Shown here: piece after piece, positions 12,066 to 23,154 of the stretch
Numbering within the stretch: position 1 is the first letter of the stretch
Layout of the letters: the number at the start of each line of letters is the position of its first letter
The notes under the pieces: generated by a model
Databases searched by the model: none
Told to the model about the DNA's origin: nothing
The model's input: the letters and a program-made list of their open reading frames with translations, nothing else
Assembly (NCBI GenBank): GCA_905182995.1
Contig: CAJJDP010000078.1
Location: 124,001 to 188,000 of the forward strand
DNA: 64,000 nt
Reading direction: 5' to 3'
DNA from: Paramecium octaurelia
Taxonomy: Eukaryota > Ciliophora > Oligohymenophorea > Peniculida > Parameciidae
Position numbers and translations under genes: made by a program

Positions 12066-12503
12066 TCATATTTAATCATTGAACCAATCTTAACCATATA
12101 ACTTTTCGACCCAATCAGTAAAATTTTATAAGCGGTAATGCTTGGGTATTCGATTTATTTTGGCAATAACCATTGGTTTTTTAACCACAGGTTTAGGTTC
12201 CAAAGTAAAAAAATTTTCAATATCATATTTACAATCCATTTGACTGATCTTTCTCTAAGTTTACTGCACTGGCATAAACACCTATGAAGAACCATCCAAA
12301 ATTTAACTGCCTCGACGAGCCAATCGATTTGTGGGTAGCTCAGTAATCAACTTCTTTTCAGGTATTAATTATGGAACGCAATCATTCCTATTTTTCCCTA
12401 AAAGGAAATCTAGTGAATCCCGATTAGACTAAGGAACATAAGCATGGGACTTCTCGATTCTTGGAAGTTTGAAGCCATCATTGACTTTTGTCTATTTGAA
12501 CAT
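12066..12503 (-). CDS. Hypothetical protein, 145 aa
   Basis: A single minus-strand exon runs from CAT 12501-12503 to TCA 12066-12068 (146 codons) with eleven TAA/TAG Gln codons. The protein is basic and hydrophilic (KLPRIEKSHAYVPQSNRDS; LPTNRLARRGSQILDGSSQ) and ends with an aromatic motif HYRLQNFTDWVEKLYGQDWF. No membrane segment or signal peptide. Proline-rich short motifs such as KPVVKKPMVIAKINRIPKHY suggest an extended, peptide-binding or axonemal protein, but I do not recognise it. Composition and full-length openness support a real gene. Confidence 0.65.
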
Positions 12504-13091
12504 TTGACTAATCTAGACAGCTAATTTATTTTATAAATATTTTATTTAAATAATAATTATTTTTCAAATCTACTTTTATATTTGTCCATATGAATCAAAT
12601 AATAATGAATATTTATGATATAATAATAATACTTTCATGAAAATCATATTAAACATTATATAATAAAACCACAATTTACCTAAAACACTCCTATAAAACC
12701 ATTTAAATGTATAGAATTTCTTAGTCCTTGCCAAAATTTCCAAAAATTAATTTATCTTCCACTTGATAACTAGTACATCCGACTAAGTTCGTTTTATTAT
12801 TATGACTTATTATTCAAATTAAATTAATTTCCTTTCCACTCAAGGAGCCTTTATTTACATATAATATAGTATTTTATTATTTCTAATTTGCATTTCCAAA
12901 TTTTCTTCTATCTTTAGACTTTAGAGTTTAGGGTTATTCTGTAATACAAAAATATTGTATAAATAAATAGCTAATGATTTGTTTTTTTATATATTTACTA
13001 TAAATGAGAATCAACAAAAAACTTCTTTCATAGTTTGCTTTTTATTAATATTATTATCAATCTAAAAAATTGTATTCTAATAGAATTAAAA
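12504..13091. other. Intergenic spacer between divergent genes
   Basis: About 590 AT-rich bases between the start of the 145-aa gene and the PARG gene. An upstream ATG at 13004 may belong to PARG (see that entry). Otherwise nothing recognised. Confidence 0.45.
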
Positions 13092-14731
13092 ATGCAACTA
13101 AGGGTTAAAGCAAATAAAAAGGAGTACTTTGACTTCTCAAATATATCGAATGTGAGGAATAATCATTTATATGTAGGATAAACACTTTATGGTCTAATTT
13201 AATAAGATTGCAAATTAATTAATAAAAGATTACCAACTCAAACTAATTAGTTCTATAAATGAATTTATTGCAAAATAAAATCAAACTAATATCAAAGACT
13301 ATGACAAAAAATACTATTAATAGGAAGAAAGATCAATCTTACAAAATTCATAATATAAAGGAAATAATTAGGAAAAACCCTTTATAGAAAAAAAGATTGA
13401 GTTTACTAGAAAAGAAGTCTTTGTCTTATTATTAATGATGTATTCGAATGTTTTAGATAAGGATAATCAAAACACGAGAGGGTTTTATCAGATTAATATG
13501 GAATTAATAAAATAGAGTTAATCAAAATAATCTTAAGAAAAGCTCAAGTGTATTCATTCTTACTTTATTAATTTTTACAACAGATTTTTCAAAGAAAATG
13601 ATGTCGTAAGCAATGATTCAAATGAAGTTCAAAGGCAAATTTAAAATATCGAAAAAGAGATTTAGGAAGAATAACAACACCATGCTAAAAAAATAGAATA
13701 ATTAAATCAAAGGATACAAATGATTCGTAGATAATTCTTAAATAATAACCCAAAGGAATAATCAGAAAAGTAGTATCAAGATGAATTGGTTACATTTATT
13801 AGAAGAACTGAGTTTCGAAACTATAAAGAAATATACAATGATTAACAGTGTTCTTTGAGTCAGTTTCTAAAGAATAAAGGAAGGTGCGAGGACTTTTAAA
13901 ATTCTATTTTAGTGAATTTTGCAGATAAAAATGTAGGTGGCTTAAGTTTAGATTAGCTAAACATAGCTTAAGAGGAAGTAATGATTTAAATTAACTTTCT
14001 AATAGGTTTTGATGTTAACTCATCCAGAAGCACTTATAAGCATGTTATTTATGGAACCTATGAATGACAATGAAGCCATTCTCATTAAAAATCTAATTAA
14101 ATTTAATGATTATGATGGATATGGACTAACTTTTAGATAAAAGGAGGAAGATTATTTTAAATAGAATTCTGATTCTTCCATAAAATAACATAATGAGTTT
14201 TCTCAAAGACAACAAGAATTAAACAATTAAAAAGACTCTCAAAATAAGAAAATTATAATAAATCATATCTTAGTAATATTTAGATTTAATATTTAGTGTA
14301 TGGATGCAATATTCTATTAAAATTGGCAAATGTAATTTGATGAATCGTTTATTAATAGAGAATTGGTGAAGAGTTATATTGCTTTTTCCTTGGCTCTCGA
14401 TCACACAGATAGTGAAAATATATCTACTGGTAAATGGGGTTGTGGGATTTTTAATGGGGATATCGAATTAAAATTTTTAATTTAATTGCTTGCATTCTCA
14501 AAAGCTAATTAAGACAATTAGTATAGTAATGATGATTTCAAAAATAAGAAAAGAAGATATATAAGTTTTAGTTCTTTTCATGATAATGAATTTGACTCTG
14601 TGATTTAATATTACTAATAAGACTTAATGAAGTAAACAGAATAAAAATATAGCATAACAATAATTAATAATGTGATTGAAAACTTAAAGTGTTAGTTCAA
14701 ACAATAAATTTCAAGGGGTTTTTATAAATGA
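13092..14731 (+). CDS. PARG: Poly(ADP-ribose) glycohydrolase
   Basis: The product removes poly(ADP-ribose) from proteins after DNA damage signalling. Three exons give 525 aa. Introns are 13173-13206 (34 nt) and 13978-14005 (28 nt). The helical PARG N-domain shows FTRKEVFVLLLMMYSN and EKLKCIHSYFINFYNRF. The catalytic macrodomain shows VNFADKNVGGLSLDQLNIAQEEV with the catalytic pair in QEE (residues 282-284), created next to the second splice junction, followed by MLTHPEALISMLFMEPMNDNEAILI. The diagnostic TGKWGCGIFNGD starts at residue 425 (animal PARG: TGNWGCGAFGGD). The GGG signature is GGL here. A Gln/Ser-rich insert sits between the two halves. An ATG at 13004 with an extra 31-nt intron would add 19 residues and is equally in frame. 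Confidence 0.92.
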
Positions 14732-14815
14732 TCTATTTGACATGATTTATTATATTTATTCTATATAAGATAACAATAAATAATTACAGATGTATTAATA
14801 ATAAAAAGAATTAAA

Positions 14816-15834
14816 ATGTTTGATGGTTATTGTAGGTAAATAATGTAGCCTAATCGTGTGATGTATAATAAATCAGATTTAGAATGTGGATTTCCAAGAT
14901 AGGATTTCTAATTGCAAGGATTACAATGTTCTCTATATAAATGTAATTAATATACCCAATCATGCATATTGTATTTGCATGGTTATAATGGATCAAGGTT
15001 GGAAGCTGTTTAATATGCTCCCTTAGCATGTAAAAATGATTTCGATTTTTGTTCATTTGATTTTCAGGCAGCTGGATAGTCTTTGGGAGACTTTGTAACA
15101 TTTGGGTAATTATTGATTTTAATGAAGTCTTAAAGAGGAGGAGAACATAGCAGTGGTGGTTCGACATTTGAAGGAGAAATATTTGCATGTTATTTTGTGG
15201 GGAAGATCTATGGGAGCTACCACAGCCTTGATGTATACTCAGAAGAATGAGAATATAAAATGTTTGGTTTTGGATAGTCCATTTTTAGTTTTGGAAGACG
15301 TAGTAATAAATTTAATAAAACTAAAACTACATACTCCAGATATAATAAACAAAGGATTATATCTATTGATCAGAAGTATAACATCTACATAATCAAGGAA
15401 GCATTGCAAAATTGTTCTAGTTTCAAATTAATAAAGTTCAATTGCCATTAAATTTAAATATCACTTGTCCTATGCTTTTGTTGTCGTCAAAGCAAGACAG
15501 TCTCATTCCTTAATATCATTTTGATACAATTTTTAAGGGATATTAAGGACTTAAGAGATAGGTTGTTTTGTAATGTAATCATAATGAACAAAGATCAAGT
15601 GAAATCGTATAGACTATTATTGCATTCATTTAAGCTATGACACCACAAACCCGATTCAGTCCAACCAAATTTCCTAATCGTTTATTGGGTGACTTAGATG
15701 AGGAAAAATATATAGCTACTGGAATTAAGATAAAATAGAAAATCATGAGAAACTAATCAGTATCCTCTCACAATAAGAATTCAGCCTAGATCTAAAAAGA
15801 AAAGGCTTTGATGTAATTGTCTAACCTTAAATGA
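14816..15834 (+). CDS. Alpha/beta hydrolase, ABHD17 (FAM108)-like
   Basis: A serine hydrolase of the family that includes ABHD17 depalmitoylases, 324 aa in three exons. Introns are 15106-15127 and 15376-15397 (both 22 nt). The oxyanion HG motif is in ILYLHGYNGSR, followed by DFQAAGQSLGD. The nucleophile elbow is GRSMGATTAL, with the acid in LLSSKQDSLIP and the histidine in CNHNEQRS, so the triad is complete. The order HGYNGSR / GRSMGA / DSPF / D / H matches the family. The C-terminal 60 residues are polar and basic, as a regulatory tail would be. The N-terminus is short and contains Cys residues at 6 and about 25 that could be lipidated; this is inference. Confidence 0.88.
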
Positions 15835-16267
15835 TTTTTAATATTGAAACTATTTACTTTACCTAATATAATTAATTTATTTTATTTATTAACAATAAAA
15901 TAATAAACACCTTTATAAAATACATATTTACAAATGTGATTTTAAAAATTATTACTATTTGAAAGTGTTTATGGAATCGAAAAAACAAATTAACATAATT
16001 TATTTGATGATCTGCTCCCTCATAAATCAGATGGGAATTTCTTACATGGATTCAAATCATGAATTAAATTCTCTAAATCGTTTAGAAAATCTCTAATAAA
16101 AACTTTAATCAAGTTTATTCGACTATCGATTAATTTAACTTGAATATTCAAGATAATCAATCGTATTTTATGATAAAAACAATAAAAAGATCATATTAAA
16201 TATATTTTATATTTAACAATTCTAATTCTATAAAAATATTAAAATTCTAAATAAATTTAGAAAATAG
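15835..16267. other. Intergenic spacer, nothing recognised
   Basis: About 430 very AT-rich bases. No coding frame or repeat that I can support. Confidence 0.45.
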
Positions 16268-18800
16268 ATGATATTACTCCTATTAATTCATGTCCTCACC
16301 GCATATACTATTGATTTATAAGAGCCTGAACATTATATATACCCTACAGAAGGAGAACTTTATCAAAACTACTTTTATACGGTTCTCCATTTTGATGAAT
16401 TAATGTGCAAAATTGAGCCTTAAATTCCAAATGTATAAGTAATGAATTAATGTGAAGAAATATTCCAAACACAAGTAAATGGTAATATTTTAAGTCTATT
16501 ATAATAGAATTTAAATCAATGTCATCAAACAATGCACACTTTATTAATTTGTCATATGAAAATGAAGTAATAATGTATGAATGGAAAAATTAAATAATTG
16601 AGTAAGTTGGAGAATCTGTGAAAATTGATTCTTCACTTAATTTTTTAAATCTCAGAAAAAAATGGTCGTTTCTTAGGATGTGAAGGGCAAATTAATATTT
16701 TAGCTAAACAGTTTTGTCCTTTTATTTCTTGTGATTCTTTCAAGATATATTAAAATACTGTATTTTAATTTATATAACAATTAATAAAAGGTAATTATAC
16801 TAAAACTAACAGAACAACCAAACTATTGGTTTTATCAAATTAATTCAAATAGTACTTTATTTATTTGAACAATGATACTGTAAAGTGGCAAATTTTCTAG
16901 ATCTAGTTATTATATAATAAATATAAATTAGTAAATCAGCTAACTTAAAAATTCAAATATAAATGTATTAATTGAAAAGGATTTTGTTAATTATTATTAT
17001 GAAAATAAATCCAAATTTTTTAATTAAATGATATTCTCTTAATATCCCTAGATCAACTATTATGATTTATTTTAATTTAGTTAAGAAATTGTGGTTTATA
17101 AGATTTCATACCTATAAACTTAACTATGTCAAACCTTCAAAATAATACGAACATTTTTATTGAATATGCCTGGATAAATTTAACCCTGCTTTATTAAGTT
17201 TGATTAAGATTTATTTTTAAATATTATCAATGAATGATACAAATATTTATGTATGCGTAACAATTAGATTTTTTTCTACAGGTTTAAAGTTTATGTAGTT
17301 TACTATAATAATAATATAACAATTTCTATATAAGACTATTCAGGACAATTCCTAAATTACAATATGGCCTAAAATGAAACAAATTTTAACATAAAATTAT
17401 TAACATCTTCAATTGTTGGTAAACTTAAGTAGAGTTATTAATTAGATTAATTTATTTCAATACAAATTTAATAACTCACCTAATATTTGATAGGAATTAA
17501 TAATTAGTTAGTCTATATTTTGAATTTCAATTACTCCGAGTAAAACCAATCCAACTAATTCAGTGAAATATGTTCAATCAACATTAGCATAAATGCAAAT
17601 TCTTTAAAAGCTGCTTATAACTTTTATCCTTCAATGATGATAATAATAGGGCTCAGTGCTAATACAACAATATATTTGTTTAATTATTATTACAATACCA
17701 AAAGTATAATTAGGTATTCAAAGTATACTTTTAGAGATAAATTCTCAAATTTTTTAGTCACCTATAATAATATTTTACTACTTAGACTAAATAAAACAGT
17801 TGAAATAATGATATTTGATTTTAAAAATTACTTTTACTTTAAATTAATCATCAATAAATAAATTGTTCAATAATATACAATTCAATCCAATATAAATAGT
17901 TGTGAAAACATAATTATTGTCATCTTATTATTTATCACCAATATAAACGAAGTAATAATAATTTCAAATGATTAAAATAGCCTTCCAATACCAATTTCGT
18001 TAATTAAAGTCAATTTCAAAATCCTATAGATAAATTTAGTATATTAATAATTGATTTTATCATATCTATGTTATGATGATGATAAAAATACATGCTTTAA
18101 GTTTATAATGTTTAAAATCTACCAACATACTACTATGTAAAGGATCTTTATAGCGTAAATGTGGATAATGAAGCAATAATATAATTAGTTAACCTATACT
18201 TATATGTAATTTTTAGTAATTACATTGTTTATGTTTATAATTCTTCCTTGCCAAATCATTAAAATTTATATCTAGTTTATTCATCTTTTTAGATGAAGAT
18301 ATCAATCGATTTGCAAAGAAAATTCATCTTGTCTACTTGTTATTCGAAGAGAAAATAAACTTAGTATTTCCAGAAAATCTTGAATTATTAGCATTTCAAT
18401 AGTCTGCTGATAAAATGTATTATTTAAAAACAAAAGAAGCAATGATGAATATTTTGGAATTGCCTGACAGTCACAAACTTCTGATAGGAGAGGCTGGTAT
18501 TTTTGTTGCAAATTAGATCTTATACAATTAGAAATAATAATATCTAATTATATCTGGGTTAAATTAACAAAAATTTATGGATTTGGATCCTTCTCAAAAA
18601 TCGCTGCTTTCCATTTACTAATCCAATTGAAAATATTGTAGAATAATTGATTCAATCGGATTTTGATTAAAGAGTAAATATTTCATTCTTTAATTTTTAA
18701 AAAAAGATGAGGAAAGAGGGATTGTTATATTATTATGGGTATTTTTGGATTTCACTCATTAGATTATTTGAAGTACTTTATTTAATTTGGATTTTTTGAT
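16268..18800 (+). pseudogene. Decayed gene for a large secreted or membrane protein
   Basis: It starts with a convincing signal peptide (MILLLLIHVLTAYTIDLQE). A good 26-nt intron (16482-16507) leads into NAHFINLSYENEVIMYEW..., after which frames change repeatedly, often at homopolymers (A7 near 16663, T7 near 17270). Long protein-like pieces persist: FLGCEGQINILAKQFCPF; a 330-codon open stretch from about 17300 to 18297 with YVVYYNNNITISIQDYSGQF and KAAYNFYPSMMIIIGLSANTTIYLF; and near the end KMRKEGLLYYYGYFWISLIR, a likely membrane segment. Repeated strand-like units suggest a beta-propeller-like ectodomain. I count about seven or eight interruptions not explained by short introns, so I call it a pseudogene; serial sequence errors are the alternative. 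Confidence 0.5.
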
Positions 18801-18863
18801 CAATTAGGAGAGTTATTAAATGGAGTTTTGTTTTATTGTTTATTTATATTGTAATAACCCATA

Positions 18864-19250
18864 TCATATATCATCTTCATCATCACTAGACAATTTTCTT
18901 CTCTTAAACTATGTAATTTAGACTGTAAATTTACAGTAACTTTTGTTTCTTGTTTTTTCTATCCTTCTGCTGCTTCGAGTAATTTTATCAATTCATCCTC
19001 AGAAAGTTGATTTGTAATCTTCCCTTGTTTGGCCCATTAACAAAGCTGGACTTCGATCAACTCTGCCTTCTCTGGTTTAACCAATTTGATATTTGCCACT
19101 AAATATGAAATATTCAATGTATTTACATCTTTGCTTTGCTTCAGGTGTCAATATTTGGGTCAGAATAGACTTTTTGACTTCTTCCATTTGTTCCTTCTAT
19201 GCCTATTATTACTTAAGCTATTCTAACTATTTCTAATCCAATTGATCCAT
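18864..19250 (-). CDS. PDCD5: PDCD5 / TFAR19 family protein
   Basis: A small helical-bundle protein conserved from archaea to humans, linked to apoptosis and to chaperonin (CCT) regulation. Three exons give 110 aa. Introns, on the plus strand, are 19099-19126 (28 nt) and 18909-18934 (26 nt). After splicing the family core is intact: Gln-rich first helix, EQMEEVKKSILTQILTPEAKQRLANIKLVKPEKA, then VQLCQWAKQGKITNQLSEDELIKLLE, and the basic-acidic tail KVTFKRRKLSSDDEDDI. Length fits (human 125 aa). Many of the N-terminal glutamines are TAA/TAG. The gene is divergent from the SNARE gene with 95 bases between start codons. Confidence 0.95.
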
Positions 19251-19345
19251 TAATTAATTATATATAAATTATTATAACACTATTCCTAATTTGAAAATTA
19301 TTCTGAAATTATTATTAATAACTTTTGAGTTTAAAATTAATTAAA

Positions 19346-20035
19346 ATGGCAACAACCATGTTTCAACAAAATGAGGCCAACTTCAAAAACAAAGTAGAGG
19401 AATTCAATGAACTTTATAAATAATATGCACTTACTTAAAGCAAACAATTAGTTTTTGAGAAGATGAAGCTTGTTTTTGTTTAGGCTGAACAATAAGTAAT
19501 GAGATTGAATATATTTTAAAGTTCAAATTTATGGAAATTGAGTTTGGATCTTTCACGGATCTACATTAAAAAGACTTTGCTTAAAAAATGAAATCTAACA
19601 AACTCATTTTTGTGGAATGCCAAAAAAAACTTAGAGATTTATAATCCAATCTTGATAAAATGCCCTTATCAAATGTTAGTAGCAATAGTAAAAAATAAGC
19701 TCCATCACCAATCAGAGGACCCAATTAAGATCTACATACATAAGTGAAATAGCTAGACACTCTAGATTCTCGTTTATTAGAAGCTGAGGATACCTAATTA
19801 ACCATTTTAGATAATATACGCAATCAAAAAGAGAAGCTACTCAAAGCCATCGAAGATGTATTGTATTTCTCAAATATTATAGACCAAAGAAATTCAAGTT
19901 GGAGTCAAAATGACTTAGAGACATGCAACTATGATTAAGAATCGGCAATCTTACAATAAAGGAATTCTCCTATCGTTAATATGCATCCTAACCATAGGAA
20001 ATATACTTATTTTATATTACAAATTCATTAGTTGA
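19346..20035 (+). CDS. Qb-SNARE, Bos1/membrin (GOSR2)-like
   Basis: A tail-anchored SNARE for ER-Golgi or intra-Golgi membrane fusion, 212 aa in three exons. Introns are 19496-19521 (26 nt) and 19858-19882 (25 nt). The second splice is decisive: it joins the SNARE helix ILDNIRNQKEKLLKAIEDTKEI to VKMTQRHATMIKNRQSY and the terminal anchor GILLSLICILTIGNILILYY. Read without splicing the frame loses the anchor. The zero-layer glutamine is in IRNQKEKL, aligned with QNQRVTLKG of human GOSR2, and the protein has the same length as GOSR2. The N-terminal half is a Habc-like helical region. VTI1 is the next-best alternative. Confidence 0.87.
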
Positions 20036-20149
20036 AGAATTTATATAATCTATTGTGATTATATACTTTTCATTAATAATTAATAAATATTTAAATTAAT
20101 AATATAAATTTTGCTTATGCCCAATAAATTAAATGTATTTTTCTAGCTA

Positions 20150-20860
20150 TTGATCACTCATGCTACCCTAAAATCACTTAGTGGATCATGACCTAAACTA
20201 TTCAAGTTAGGTAATTCCGACTTAGTCTTAGCTAAAAGTCCATAGCATTTCCAATTTTTGTCTTACCTGATTATTAGAATCTTACTTTAATAGATAACCT
20301 TTCCATTTAACTTCAAATATAGAACTACTCTATGTTTATCTAATGAATATAGATAAGTATGTCTTATCGTCACCTCTGAAATAAGTAGATCCTCCTTATT
20401 TAATTACAATCATAATTTCTTTTCATTTGTTTAATCCAATACATAAAAGCAAGGAATTTCACAAAATTTCATTAGAATTTGATGTTTAACATTTTAAACC
20501 ATAGTATCTCCTAAACTCTTATAACCATATGTGTATTTAAACATTCATACTTACTTAAAATGTTTTTCTGACTTTATAGCCACAAAACAATAGAGTGTAT
20601 GCTCAACTTTTAATATAATATAACCTTTAATTGAATGTTAAATCTTTTAAAAACAACATTAATTAGTATAAAATCATTCTAATTTTTATTTTCAAACCTT
20701 ATCTTTAAATTTGACTAAATTTAATTGCTATCCTGATATAATCTATCTTTCAAAAATATTAGAATTTCATTCTTAAATCTTATTAAGTAATCTGCAAAGT
20801 TTTTTGATTGACTTCCAAAAGTAGATTCATATATTAGACTAGTTTAACAAATTTTTAGGT
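20150..20860 (-). pseudogene. Minus-strand gene remnant
   Basis: Protein-like minus-strand pieces occur in order: ADYLIRFKNEILIFLKDRL; VEHTLYCFVAIKSEKHFK; SLGDTMVQNVKHQILMKFC; then EDLLISEVTIRHTYLYSLDKHRVVLYL and YGLLAKTKSELPNLNSLG, ending at TGA (20157-20159 on plus). A 33-nt GT-AG intron could join two of them, but at least one in-frame TGA (after NEKKL) and one frame change remain. Family not recognised. It is either a decayed gene or one with splicing I could not resolve. Confidence 0.4.
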
Positions 20861-20973
20861 GAAAATGTAATGTGGGGAAGAGTTAAAAATATAATTAATA
20901 TTATATTGAATATTATGATTGTAAATGGAATATGAAATAAAAAATCAAGAGGAAAAGTTTAGAAATTTTAATC

Positions 20974-22041
20974 TCAATTTTTAATTAAAATGAAATATAG
21001 AATTAACCCTATTATTATCAATATCTAACAAAATTTTCGTAAACCTTCTTCACTAAAAAATTCACTACTTTATCTTTATCTTTATCTTTCTTATTCTTAA
21101 ATTTAATTAATTTGGTCAAAAGTATACTTTGCTATACGATAACTATTATTAACATTCCTAACATTATGATAGTTCATATTATCCATTATATCAATAATGT
21201 TAGATACTGTTTATTTGATATAAAAGTTACAAATTTTTTCCTTTGTTTACCAAAAATTTCTCCCATTATTAAATAAATTCAAATTCTCCAAGTTTTACAA
21301 TTAATCCCTTATATAAAACTGATAAGCATTTATTTTTCCATCTTATAGATGTTCAATAATATAATATTTTTAATCTTCTAGTTATGACACATTATTATAA
21401 TAATTAGTAACCACCAGTAATGCTGAATGAGGTTGTGATTCTTCTTCTTCAAAGTAACTTTATTTTTCAGCCAATGCTAGAAATACGACATTTTTGTTAG
21501 AAATGTTTTCAAGCAAAAGTTATTGTGTCAATTTATTTGCTACATGTTAACAGTTGTTTGTAAGAACACAATAAGACCCCTTTAAATTTGCAATATTTTG
21601 CATCCTATCCATAATTTAACTTGCTGTGAGATCTAAAGTATCTATATCAAACTATTTCTTTAATGAAATTTTCTCCCAAATAAATTCTTCATCCTCAAAT
21701 TTATTCAAATCTTTTATGAATTGTGCATTATATATCTTTTTTAAATTTATTTAGTAACCCTTAACTCTGCTATCATCTTGGTATTCAATAATATGATATT
21801 ATTTATCCCTATTTATCAACTAGTCACCTCTATTTGAAGTAACTACCAATAAAGCTTGATGGAATATGCCAAACTTTTATAATATCACAATATTATTCAA
21901 ATGCCTTTAAAAATTTGCTATAAATATGACTTAATTCAAACTAACTTCCTTTTAGACTTGTCTTTATCCATTTGGGAACCGACTGCTAGAACCTTATGAT
22001 GTTAATTGAAATTCATTATTAACTGCTTTATTTGAAGTCAT
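20974..22041 (-). CDS. Tandem permuted papain-fold (PPPDE/LRAT-like) membrane protein
   Basis: A single minus-strand exon of 355 aa. The protein is an internal duplication. Unit 1 (about 50-180) has HQALLVVT with His61, then YHIIEYQDD, then YCVLTNNCQHVANKL with Cys164. Unit 2 (about 188-315) has HSALLVVT with His205, YYIIEHLQDG, then NVNNSYRIAKYTF with Ser300 where Cys is expected. His first and Cys about 100 residues later in an NC-x-H context is the circularly permuted papain layout of PPPDE, LRAT and NlpC/P60 relatives. Unit 1 could be a cysteine peptidase or acyltransferase and unit 2 a dead partner. After a Gln/Arg/Ser stretch, residues 336-353 form a C-terminal hydrophobic anchor (ILIIIGLILYFILI). 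The exact family is inferred by eye. Confidence 0.72.
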
Positions 22042-22182
22042 TATATAAACTGTTCTTGGTCAATATTAATTTAATATAACAATGAAAAATGCTAATTCTA
22101 TCACATTTTTTCATAGAATTAGATCAAATTTATATTTAATTTTCTAAGCAATCACTTGCGGCGTGATAAATAAAGACAAATA

Positions 22183-23154
22183 ATGAAATTTAAAAAAAAA
22201 GAAATTTGATATTCTTATAGATCCTCTCAATCAATAAAGATTCTGAAATTTGTGGGTGGGGATTTACAACCAGATTTGATATTTTCCTAACCTTAATTTT
22301 AATTATATTCTAATCAAAAGAAGCAGATATTATCAGGAACAATTATCATAGAAAATAAATCATCTCAAATGCATAGCTTAATTCATTTGATGGAGATTGT
22401 TACATCTATTCTTATATAATTTGAGTCAGGCAATAACAAGATAAAATTTATACATAACTCAATCTTAGTGATAAGTATTAACTTGTGTTTCTCTTCACTA
22501 AAAGAATAAAGGTACCTTATAAACAAAAGCTAAATGACTATTTTGCTTTACGAAAATCAGCATTCAAGCATAATTATTCATCCCAAGAATGATTGATTTA
22601 AATTTGAATCACAAAACAACAGTTTATCCAAAAGTTAATGTAAAATCATATTATAATATACAAGTAGTTAATGATTGTCTAATATTCATTTAAGTTGTAA
22701 TTCAAGTTCTGTATATCCAAAAAGTTTTTAGTATATTATCATAGTTAAAAATTTATCTAGATTATATATTAATGTTATTTATATTATTCCAATAATTGAG
22801 AATATTTTAGGTATAGTGAATATTAATACTTTCCATTGATTCCAAAGTACTTATTTTTGTAATTTCATAGTTAATTTTGATATGAATATATAATTGAATC
22901 TCCTCTAAAGCAGAACAGACTATAGTAGATATAAAATAATAGTTAGCTCCCTAAATAATTCCAAATTACCTTCTTTAGTTCAATTTGCTCCATCTTTCAT
23001 TAATGGATTATGGGTTATGTAAAATATTCTAGAATTCCAATTTAAAGATTATAGCAATTTAATATCTCATATGACGCATTTAGAAATGGTCCAATTAAAT
23101 TTTACAATCTTTCATCAGGAATTTATTATTTTAAAAATACTAGAAGTTTAGACT
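22183..23154 (+). pseudogene. Unresolved plus-strand coding remnant
   Basis: Several plus-strand frames look coding between the PPPDE-like gene and the Pumilio gene. One is open from about 22185 for roughly 140 codons apart from a single TGA (SINKDSEICGWGF...; NSFDGDCYIYSYI; LNLSDKYQLVFLFTKRI). An overlapping frame is also open. Further right, NGLWVMQNILEFQFKDYSNL runs without a stop into the Pumilio ATG. I could not build one spliced model. The NSFDGDCYIYS piece recalls the DGDC box of OTU deubiquitinases, but this is a single weak motif. Confidence 0.33.
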
